Source: Crotophaga sulcirostris (Eukaryota; Chordata; Aves; Cuculiformes; Crotophagidae). Taken from it: a DNA stretch of 64,000 nt. How positions within the stretch are numbered: the first letter of the stretch is position 1; the number at the start of each line of letters is the position of its first letter. Positions 10,284 through 20,180 of this stretch are shown here, one piece after another. The position numbers and the translations under genes are program-made. The notes under the pieces are model-generated. The model did no database searches. It was not told where the DNA came from and worked only from the letters and a program-made list of their open reading frames with translations. The stretch spans positions 9,816 through 73,815 of the forward strand of contig VYZB01000280.1 of the NCBI GenBank assembly GCA_013397455.1, in the 5' to 3' direction.

Positions 10284-10424
10284 GGTGAGGAGTGACATTG
10301 GGAAGATGAAACTGTCCTAAGCAACACGTTGGATCCGACCTGTCCTTTCTGCAGGGGAAGAAGGCGTGTGGCAGGTGTGATCTGGTAATTAGCCACTTGC
10401 GCCGAGGCTGGGAAGATTGAGAGG

Positions 10425-10520
10425 AGAGGTCATGTCAGCACAACCTGGCTAAATGCTTAACAAGCTGGTGCACTTTGATAGCTACTTAAGATGATTACTC
10501 ACATCCTGCTAATAGAGCCT
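10425..10520. promoter_or_regulatory. Candidate noncoding element
   Basis: GAGGTCATGTCAGCA (nuclear-receptor half site AGGTCA plus a TGTCAGCA MAF-like site) is followed by GCTAAATGCTTAACAAGC, TTTGATAGC and TTAAGATGATTACTCAC. It is compact and non-repetitive. Confidence 0.25.
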
Positions 10521-12310
10521 TTGCCAACCGGTGGGTGGAGGGGGAGGGATGAGGGACCTCGCATTTCCATTTCAGAGCCTTGATGGCAGCACCAGGGGGG
10601 CCCTTAGCTCTCCCCTGCGCCTCACTCTCCATCCTCTCCTTAATGATACGCGCTGCCATTGTGTCCACACACCCGGCACGCTCCCCGCTGCGGCTTCGCT
10701 CGCAGACCTCATTTCACTGCTGGCTGGAAAGCTCAAAAGTGGAGATGACACGAAGACTGGTAGCGAGAAAAAGCAGCTTCCCACAAAGCGGGGTGAACTG
10801 GCACTGGTGGGGCTGCAGGAGCTCCCACGCTTGCTTGCCTTGTGTCCAGGCATATATCCAAAAAGTGGGGAATGAGGACCACCTGGGGTCCTGGAGCCCA
10901 GCACCCCTGCAGCTTGGAGCCTGCTGAGCCAGGAAGACCTGCCAGACCTCTGGTCTGGGGGAAAGAGGTGTGAGGAGCCGTGCTGAGTGGATTCTGTGGG
11001 CTCAAGGATGGGTTGAGACCTGGGGCCTTAATTGAGTGGCTCAGGGAAGAGCGTCCCCATTGCCAAGGACCACGTGCACCCCAGTCTTGTCCTGCAGAGA
11101 TGAGGTCCTCTCTCCTCCGAGGGATTCACAGCAGAGGTGAGCACACCTCCTTGGTCACGTCACTGAACCCCAGCTCCACCTCACTCCCCTCCTCCCCAGT
11201 GATCCTTCTGGTCCCCCCAGTGCTGCTTTGCAGCACTCCTGGCACACTTCACTGCCCAGGTACCAGAGGACATGTCCACCACCTGTGCAGCTTCACAACA
11301 ACCCCTTCCCAGCTCACCTCTAGCACATCACGGAGTCTGCACGTGGTGTGTGCGAGCGCCCAGGGATTTATGGTGTCAGAGAAATGAAAGATCAGAATCA
11401 GTTCTGAAATTCAGGCTGCTCCCCAAAAGAGCTCTGTCCCCGCTCACCTGACACATGCCAAAACCCTGAGCAGCTCATCTCGCTCAGTCCAGCCAGGGAA
11501 TGATTAATTGTTCCTGTATTTGTGTGCCTGCCTCTTGGCACCCTCCTGGATGTTGAAGGCTGTCTGGAATATTTTAAAGTTGTGGGAGAGTTTTAAACTC
11601 AGGCTCTCTGGGTGTTTGGTTGCTCGGGGTTGAAAGGAATTCATGACTGCTGTGATAAACTACCTTCTGTGCCTGGTATCACTGTGGCATGTGTGACTGA
11701 CACAGGGCTGGAGAGCAAACATTAATTAAAACGTGGGACTGGGGGACCGGAGAGCCACGAGCTTTCAGCAGGGAGATCAGGAGCTGCTTATTCATACAGA
11801 GCAGACACAGAGAGGAGAGGGAATTCACACCAGGTTCAATGACACACAGTTCCCATGTTGCTCTTCAGGATTCAAGCACATGAAAGCTGCCACATTTGCA
11901 TTTCCCCCCCCCCTGTAATGGGGATAACGGTCCTGGCGACAGGTCCAAGGAACAGTTGGGTCCACAGGACAGACCTGGGTGGGAGCAGGACATTTCTCTG
12001 CACCAGGTTCTGATGTGAAAGTCAAAGCACTCCGTGCCTGCCCAAACAACTCACCCCAAACGACAGCCCTTATCTTGCCTTACAATGAACAAGGACTGAC
12101 TTCACATCCCTGTGTGCCCTTGAGTCTGTTGGGGAGGTGTCAACCAGGGCTGATTTTCCCAGAGCACATCTGCAAAGCAGGCTGCTGCAGGAGCTGCTCA
12201 CCAGGGTCTTGTCTCTGTCCTGGGCAGAGTGGACACAAGCCCCAGCGTTGTCTGACCTCAGATCCTGTTTCCAGTGAGGAAAGTCTCTGCTTTGCTTGCA
12301 GCAGAGGGAT

Positions 12311-12587
12311 TTGACCAATGATAGGACCTGAGGGAATGGCAGGAAGATGTGCCAGGGGAGGATTAGGTTGGACATCAGGAAAAGATTCTTCACCCAGCGG
12401 GTGGTGGAGCACTGGAACAGCTCCCAGGGAAGCAGTCACAGCCTGACAATATTCCAGAAGCATCTGGACAAGGCCCTCAGACACACGGTGTGAATGTTGG
12501 GGGTGTCCTGTGCAGGGACAGGAGTTGGACTCGATGATCCTTGTGGTCCCTTCCAACTCAGGTCATTCTATGATTCTATGATTTCAG
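12311..12587 (+). mobile_element. CR1 LINE 3' fragment (second subfamily)
   Basis: It runs from TTTGACCAATGATAGGACCTG through GGTTGGACATCAGGAAAAG, GTGGTGGAGCACTGGAACAG and GGAGTTGGACTCGATGATCC to the tail CATTCTATGATTCTATGATT with its characteristic 8-bp repeats. It differs clearly from the copy at 768-1412, so it belongs to another CR1 subfamily. Confidence 0.93.
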
Positions 12588-14394
12588 GTCGTGGCTGTAC
12601 CTTACCCAAACACCTGAGCTGGCTGCAGCCTGAGCTCCCAGCACCATGTGAGTACCTGACCTGATCCTGTGAGCCGTGCTGGGGTGCTGGGTGCTGCACT
12701 GGAGCAGGGTTGTTAGGCTGGGTGCCATGCCCAGCTGGCTCACTGGGCAGCAGCTGGAGCCAGGCTGGCTGATGGGTAGCCTGCACCAGTGTCCCTGCGC
12801 AGCCACTGCCAGCATCCCTGTGCAGCCACCCCCCTGCCTTCCCAGTTCTGGCAGGAGCACAGGCAGGATCTGCTCACACCTGCCCATGGAGATGTGCCCT
12901 GTGCTCAGGGAAGTGCTGCTGCCAGCCACAAGATGTGCTCTTGGAAGGAGACACAATCCCCGAGCTGTCACCCTCCCAGATGTTCCCCACACAGCCAGGG
13001 ACAGAAGGAAGAGTCATCTCAGACTGGGCACGGAGAGAGAGGGGAGAGCCCCTCCTTGTGCTCCCCTTCCATCCCTGTGCTCCCCACAAATGCCATCGTG
13101 CTTCCCTCCAGCCCCGTGGCACAGCGGGCGGGCAGCATTATTATTGTGATTATTTTGAGCTGCTCTGCAATTTCCAGCCCTCCCCGTCTCATTCTTCCTG
13201 TCTCCTCTCTCCCGTAAGCCCAGCATCAGGGTCTGGCTGTCACTTCCCATGCTGACAGGCCGGAGCAGGCTCCGGGGGACCGCTGTCCACCGAGGACAGG
13301 CACATTACCCTCTGCCCCGTGCCATCTGCTACCAGCCCAGCACATCAAACGCCACGTGTGCCGCCACATCCAGTGCCGCAAAGCGCTCGCTGCCTCCCAG
13401 GCCAGCAGGGATTGCCTGGGCCAGGGAGACCACTTAAAAGGATGCTGTCGTTTGCTTAATGACTCTTCCCCCACATGCTGCCTTTAAACAGTGCTAAGAG
13501 CATCATTTCCAAACCTGGCGCTGCACCAAGGGCCTGTGGTTAGGGTTGTGCCCATCTCCCCAGGCTTCCCAGCGTGGTGGGTCCCTGTCCCTTGTGCCCT
13601 GTTGTGTGCAAGCCCCCCCAGCCCCTGCAGGCAGCCCTGCTGCTGGCATTGTGCTCTGCTCCCCACCTTGGCTGCCCCAGCTTTTCCTGGCTGCCACCTC
13701 CAGAGGGGTGCAGACCATGGTGCTCCTCATCCAGCAGCCTCTGAGCTCTTTGCCAGCGCGGGTACCTCCTGGCAGGGGCAGCAGCAGCAATGGAGGGAGA
13801 ATTCTGGGCAGGGAATGGAGCTCTCTCTCCATGAGATGACACCACTTTCCAAACCACATTTCTGCTGATCCCCCTTTCCAGCAGGCTGTGCCTGGGACTC
13901 CCAGGAGCTCCCAGTGCAGGGACAAGAGGGATGCCATGGAAGCCATTCATCAGACAGTGGGTTCAGTACCTGTGTGGTCCTTTTCCTGAATCACCACCTC
14001 ATCTTGTGTAAAATGGAGACAACTGCTCTTCCTGTCTCCTGGCCATCTCTCCTCTCTGTGCAAGCCTGCAAACACCTCAGGACAGGGCTCCCACATGTCC
14101 AGCCTGGCCAGGAGCCCCAGGGCTGTTGCAGCTGGAAAGGAGTCCAGCCAACCTGAAGATACACCTTGTCCTCTGGCTACACCAGCCTTGTGCCTGTTCA
14201 GCCTCCAGAGCTGCCTGGTGCTACTCTGGTGTCAGGAGGACTGATGGCAGCTCGCAGCAGTGAGACAATCTCAGCTTGGGAATGGTGAACCCCAACAGCA
14301 GCACCCCATCACCTCCCCGTCCTCGCTCCCAGAGCCTTTCCCTTCCTCCTCCCTCCAGCACAGGAATTGCCTTGGCAGTGCCCAAGGGTCAGCA

Positions 14395-14655
14395 CAGCGG
14401 TTCCTGCGCGGAGCTGCTTCCCGCAGCACGGAGCCAGAAACACCATTTCCATCCCCGCCGCCACCTGCGCGGGGAAGGGGATTTTGGCTGATGAGAAGAT
14501 TGCGGTCTCTGACACCACATCCCCGCCTCTGCTTGCCCGGGCCACCTCCAACCAGGCTCCTTCCATCAGACAAAAGCAGCCAGCGGCAGAAGCCACCGTC
14601 ACACGTGGCTCAGCTCCGGCGCTGCGGCGCAGCTGATGCTGGCGAGGCCATGGGA
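14395..14655. other. CpG-rich islet inside the 26-kb intron
   Basis: CpG clusters (CCTGCGCGGAGC, CCCCGCCGCC, CCTGCGCGGGG, CCGGCGCTGCGGCGCAGC) give a 260-bp islet in otherwise CpG-poor intron. It could mark an intragenic promoter or enhancer, or a short unannotated exon. No splice-bounded ORF was recognised. Confidence 0.4.
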
Positions 14656-14825
14656 TTATTGTTTCCCTGACAGCAGCCGTCACCGCTACCTTTGGATTTG
14701 TTTCAAGATGCTCAGTGGGCATCTGTTCTGTGAAATGTTAAAGGCTCTGCTGAGCTGCATACTGAGCAGGCTCCTGCGCCGGCTGAGCTGGGGGTGGGCT
14801 GCACTTCGCTGGAGTTCCAGACAAT

Positions 14826-14860
14826 TTTTTATATATGTATCTATATATTTATATATAAAA
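14826..14860. repeat. AT-rich simple sequence
   Basis: TTTTTTATATATGTATCTAT, then ATATTTATATATAAAA, lies immediately before an antisense CR1 tail. Confidence 0.8.
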
Positions 14861-14985
14861 CCATAGAAGCAGAGAATGGTTTGGGTTGAAAGGGAACTTA
14901 AAGATCATCCAGTTCCGACGCCCCTGCCATGGGCAAGGACACCTTCCACTGGATGAGGCTGCCAAAGCCTCATCCAGCCTGGCCT
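14861..14985 (-). mobile_element. CR1 LINE 3' fragment
   Basis: CATAGAAGCAGAGAATGGTT, then TGGGTTGAAAGGGAACTTAAAGATCATCCAG and GCCCCTGCCATGGGCAAGGACACCTTCCACTGG, is antisense CR1. It is followed 24 bases later by another CR1 end in the opposite orientation. Confidence 0.92.
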
Positions 14986-15008
14986 GTTATACATCTATAT
15001 AAAATAGA

Positions 15009-15070
15009 TGGCTTATAGGTTGGACTTGATGATCTTAGAGGTCTCTTCCAACCTGGTTATACTGTGAAAC
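15009..15070 (+). mobile_element. CR1-type 3' end, left arm of an exact inverted pair
   Basis: These 62 bases (TGGCTTATAGGTTGGACTTG through ATACTGTGAAAC) are the exact reverse complement of 15969-16030. They have the CR1 tail form GGTTGGACTTGATGATCTTAGAGGTC and end in an ACTGTGAA direct repeat (15061-15076). The 5' boundary coincides with loss of similarity, as expected for a 5'-truncated LINE insertion. Confidence 0.85.
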
Positions 15071-15079
15071 TGTGAAAAT

Positions 15080-15170
15080 ACATTTAATAATATATAATAT
15101 AGTTACAATTTATAATTATTATATATAATAACATTTAATATATAATATAGCATATAGAATACTATAATTT
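15080..15170. repeat. AT-rich low-complexity sequence beside the gap
   Basis: Imperfect repeats of TTTAATATATAATATAG and related words (for example 15082-15101 and 15132-15148) run straight into the block of Ns. The gap is likely an unresolved continuation of this tract. Confidence 0.8.
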
Positions 15171-15300
15171 NNNNNNNNNNNNNNNNNNNNNNNNNNNNNN
15201 NNNNNNNNNNNNNNNNNNNNNNNNNNNNNNNNNNNNNNNNNNNNNNNNNNNNNNNNNNNNNNNNNNNNNNNNNNNNNNNNNNNNNNNNNNNNNNNNNNNN
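15171..15300. other. Assembly gap (130 N)
   Basis: 130 undetermined bases. The true length is unknown. Confidence 1.
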
Positions 15301-15965
15301 AACAGGCAGCAGGCTGTCTCAAGTGGCATGACCATCAAGCTCAGCACCTTAAAGCAAGCTGTGGACATCTCCATCAGCCTGCAGGCTCAGTGGGTACCAC
15401 ACTGTGCTGACCTACAGCCCATGAAGACCATAGGCTGGCATGAGCCATACCACCAGCTGCTGAGTGAAAGGCATAAAACAATTTTTCCAGGCTAACTTTG
15501 ATTTAAAAACAAGGCTTTTGGGTAAGATCTATCTAGAAGGAGGTGTTGTCTATGGGTAGGTACTTGGCAATGGCTGCTGGACTGTAGACGCATGCCCTGC
15601 CCAAACAAATTCTACAAAGCAGATAAGCTGCAATGAGACCTCATTTCCAAACTCAAACCTCAGAGATTTCTGCAGTGAGGTTCTTCAAGTTGCACAATAC
15701 CTGTTGCAAAGATTAAAGGGCCCTTGTGATTCTGCCACTACAGTCTTTAGTTTGTGCACTGCCTTTGTAGAGTGGAGAGACCTCTCAGTGACTGAGTCAC
15801 TTTCCCAGGATGTGCTGAACAAGAGCCTCTTTGCTCCCAAGAGCAGAGCTACAGGAGCAAACCTGCCCTGGAGTTCCTGAGCCAACACTCTCACGGGTCA
15901 GCTTGTTCCTGGCAAACACAGCAACATTTCTACATCGAAGGTGTCATGAGCAAACATTTGCATCA

Positions 15966-16110
15966 ACTGTTTCACAGTATAACCAGGTTGGAAGAGACCT
16001 CTAAGATCATCAAGTCCAACCTATAAGCCAACACTAACACCAACTCATCACCTAAACCATGGCACTGAGTGCCTCATCCAATCTTCCCTTAAACACATCC
16101 AGGGTTGACC
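15966..16110 (-). mobile_element. CR1-type 3' fragment, right arm of the inverted pair
   Basis: It begins with GTTTCACAGTATAACCAGGTTGG and continues past the 62-bp shared core into ACACTAACACCAACTCATC... and CCTTAAACACATCCAGGG, as an antisense CR1 copy of the same subfamily as 15009-15070, only longer. Confidence 0.85.
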
Positions 16111-16359
16111 AAGAGCACACGTTTGCTGGAGAAACGAAATGCGAAGCAGCTTGGAGAAGCTCCAAGATAGCAGAAGGGCACAGGACAAAAGTTATAATCT
16201 TCAGGTACTGAGAAATGGTGACTTAAAAATGCAATGAACAGCGATAGTGTTGCCCTCAGAACGGGCTTCACTAAGCAAAGGTCTCAGCCCAGCGAGTGGG
16301 TGCTGAGGAGAAGCTGTCCCCTGGGAGCTGCACCCCCAGAGGAGCCCACCCCAGACTCA

Positions 16360-16580
16360 GCCGCTGCTGACACGACGCCCCTGCTCACCGGGGACAGATG
16401 TCACTCAGATGCCTGGGAGGATGGCGAGACGACGGAGTGTTTGGTAACAGAACATGTGTCACCAGCTTCGCGGCAGTGACAGTGTCGGCCGTGCGGCGAC
16501 ACGTGAGCTCCCGCTGCGGCGCCGCGAGCCCAAAACTGGCACTGCGCGACAACCCCAGAGCAACGCGGCACCACGCTGAC
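16360..16580. other. CpG-rich islet inside the 26-kb intron
   Basis: This CpG-dense stretch (GACACGACGCCCC, GGCGAGACGACGGAG, TTCGCGGCAG, GTGTCGGCCGTGCGGCGAC, CTGCGGCGCCGCGAGC, CTGCGCGACAAC) lies about 250 bases from the CR1 fragment. It may be a small unmethylated island or an alternative promoter. I recognise no exon. Confidence 0.4.
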
Positions 16581-19500
16581 TTGCAAATTGTCACACGGCC
16601 TTTCCTGGCTTCTGGCAGGTTTTGCACCATCCCCACCTATCCCTTGGTGGGTAAAGCTTCCCAGAAGAGACGTGGCAGGCGTTTTCCAAGCTGCTCGCTG
16701 TGCCTCCCCAGCAGATGGGAGGCAGGACAGCACGGTGCAAGGTTTGCAATCCAAAGCCATGCAGTTTACCAATGCCACAAAGAGAGCCTGGCTTGGGGGC
16801 ATCACGCTGAGCAGATATTGCTGCTTGCAGCTGCAATATGAAAGACTCACACAGGACCTCCCTGGCTGCACTGCTGGGCAGGACCGACGCCAGGCATACC
16901 CAGCACTGGTAATGCTTGGCACTGCAGCATTTGTGCACTGCTGCTTTTCACCACGGAAGCGATGCCAGTGCCTCAGACTTGAGTCCAGCCTCAAGCACAG
17001 CCAATCCCTGCGTCCTGCTCAGGCACTGGCAGTGTGGTGAGCACAGCCTGGGCTCAGGCCAGGTCCAGCCTCCATAGGGCCACTTGCAAAAGATGAAGAC
17101 AGAAGCAGACAGCATATTAATGCTTTGCTGGAAGTACACAAGAGGCATTAGAAGAAGCATCATGCACAGCTGTGGTGCCAGAGGAGAAACCCTCAGCCCT
17201 GCTTTCTGTGCTCTCAAACCTATTCCAGCTTGAGCACATGTAGGACAGGAGAGCTCGGACTGTCTCTGCAGGCCATCCCACAGAAGGATGGGTCTGTGAA
17301 TGTCCCTGCCACTCCTGCCCACAATTACATGGTGCTTCTGCAGAGCAAGTGCCACACAGCAGAAAACACCAGGGAACAGCAAAACATCCATTTGAAAGAT
17401 AATCTATTTTGTTAAGAAGAAAAAAAGTGGATTATTTTTACCCTCTTGCCCTGGTGGCAGCTAATGGTCTCATGGGGAGCTCCAAAGTCTTGATCAGATG
17501 CTGTGAAACATCCCCCTGCATGGGGCACAGCCCTTGCCCGGGTAAATGGTGCTCTCAGGCAAGGCTGGGCTTTGCACGCTGCCTTTGCCCACCCCATGCT
17601 ACCAGCTAAGTGATTTGCTCCTGGTGGGAAGTGCTTGCTGACCCAGCAGGCTGGAGCTGCACGTTTAACAGTTTCCTGGCTGCTGGAGTGACTTTTCCAG
17701 GTTTCAGAAAGTGTCTGCAGAAAAATGTGACGGTGAGGATCCCAGGGACACAGGCTGGGTCTCCAGGGCTGGAGCAGCACAGGGGATACTGGTGAGGTCT
17801 TCCCTGCCAGCAGCAGAATGTGGTTTGAACACTAATATTAATCAGACCTTTTGCTGTTAACGAATCTTTCCAGATTTTGCAAATTAAGCCTTGGCTTTCA
17901 AATTCTTCATGCAGAGCTCTCAGCCCAGTGCTCATCAGAGAGCTGGGGTGGAAAGCAGGGACATCTCAAGCTCAGTTTTCCATAAGACATTGAACTACAG
18001 GATCATGAAAGAGACCCGTGCCCATCTGGGGATGGTCCCCCAGTGCTGCCTGTGGGTGGGACAGGATGACAGGGGACAGCCAGCAGACCTTCCTCAGGCC
18101 CCGTGGTGTACCCTGGAGACCCTGGATGATCCCTGAAAAAGTGTTTTGATCGGTCATACTCCCTTGCCACAGCATGGATCCTGGCCTGTGGCTGTGCCCC
18201 CAGCCCAGCTCAGGACCAGCCCTGCTGTTGTAGGGGCAGGGGCTGGATCAGCCCCATAACCACTGTGAGAAATCAGCACCGGCCGCTACAGCTGCACCAA
18301 GTGCAAAAACAACCCCAAGTGAGCCCCATTCCCAAAGCCAGGCAACTGCTGCCAGGCTGCTGGGGGGAGCTGGAGGGAGTGGGGGGCTGCTCCCCACCCC
18401 ACCTGGATCCCAGGCTCCCCATGCCCTGCCAGCACGGCTGCTCCCAGCTTCGTGCCACCGGCCCCAGTGAGCTCCTGGCCCTGCTGCCATCCTGCCGATG
18501 CTCTGCTGCTGCCAGGCTTGACACCTGCTCTTTTGGGAGCCTTTAAGCTATGTTTTTTGTTGGTTTTTTTTTTCCAAACTCCAGGAGGAATGCCCTGCTG
18601 TCAGCTGCTCTCCTGGAACCACCATCCCTCATTTCCAGAGATAAGAGAGGGAGCAAAGCCTCCTGCATTCCTCCACACTGCCTGTACCTGGAGAATTGCT
18701 GCTCTTGCCAAACAAGCGAGTGTGAGCGTGGCAGGGGGAGCGACAGGCTCCCAGCTGGCAGACCCCAGGGAAGCTCGCAGGGAGGCAGTTGGAATAATCA
18801 GTCTTTGCCCTTCTCCGGTGCCTTTCAGCCCAGGATCTCAAAGCACACTGATCCGGAGGCTAATTAGTCAGAAATGGGAACAGCTGGCAGGACAGCAGCC
18901 TCCCTGCTCACACTGCAGAGCAGTGGGCAGGAGGTTGTGCATCCTTCTCCACTCTACCCTGGGATTAACTCTTACCTGTCTCCCACTTCCCTGAAATGGT
19001 TGTGGATGCTCCTGGTCCATCCCAGGCTAAGGCAGAGCTCACTCTCTGGCAAGGAGACACACATCAGTGATTAAGCTGAAGATTTATTTTCCAGGCAGGA
19101 TGGTCCAACAGTCTGGACAAGCAGTGAAGAGCCTGAGTCCTGATCCTGATACTCACACCAGTTTGAAGAGCAGATCAAAATTCTGGAGGCTCAAACCCTC
19201 TTTGCCTGAGCAGGGCTTTGTGGGAGCACAGCTCAATTGCCAAGCCAAGTTTCACCTGCAGGCACAGCTGAACTGGGGCACAGCTGAGGCTTGTGATGGC
19301 CACACTGACCACTCAAAGGCAGCTGCGGGACCACAGCTGGTGGGTAGGTCCTCCTGCCTCTAGGCACAGCTCCTCCAGAGAAGCTGGGCAGGATCAGGCT
19401 CCTGCCTGTAGACTGGGTCCATCTGAGCTGTTACACACAGCCCAGCAGAGCACAGAAATGCTCCTTCCCAGTCTGAACACCAAACTTTTGGCTTCAGGAG

Positions 19501-19959
19501 CCTCCTGTAGCAACAAGCTCCACGTGCCCATCACCTCACGTGGATGAGTGCACTTTTTTTTCACAGGTTTCAAGTTTCCCTGCTCTTTCCAGGGCATTCA
19601 GTGTCTCACTGGTCTCCCCATGGAAGTTATTTTTTTGTAGGTAACACAGAGACAGCAGGGCTAGGAAGCTGCAGAGTGTGGTGTCTCCCCATCCCTCTGA
19701 GCTCCCAGTGCAGCTCCCAGCCCCAAGCCCAATACTCAAAGAAACGGCTTCTTCCCACTGCCAGAGAGGTTCCTGTGCTTGAGAAAAGCCATGGGAGGAG
19801 ACACAGGGTGGACAAATGATTAGAAGGCAAGTGCTAAAGGCCATCTATAGGAATTAGATAACCTGTCCTCTCTGTGGCCAAGTGCCCACCTTGGTAGGCA
19901 GAGGGATGGGAGGCTCTGCGATAGGTGTCCGTTACGGACATAAACCTTTCCCTCCCCCG

Positions 19960-20180
19960 ACGCAATGAAAACTGCATCAATAGATGCCCCATCTGCTCAC
20001 ATACATCACACACTTCACTCCAGTTTATTAGCTGGAATAAATCATAAATATTTCATTATACATCAACGACGCTCGACTCGGGGAAGGCGCAATCCATCAC
20101 CTCGACACTCCTTGCGACCTGCCGCCATGCAATAAGCTTTCCAGTCTATTAAACAAGATTGATACAGTGTGCTAGGATGG
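19960..20180. promoter_or_regulatory. Candidate conserved noncoding element
   Basis: This non-repetitive block mixes AT-rich motifs (ATCATAAATATTTCATTATACATC) with a retained CpG cluster (CGACGCTCGACTCGGGGAAG at 20067-20086). That combination is unusual in neutral intron, where CpG decays. Confidence 0.33.
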
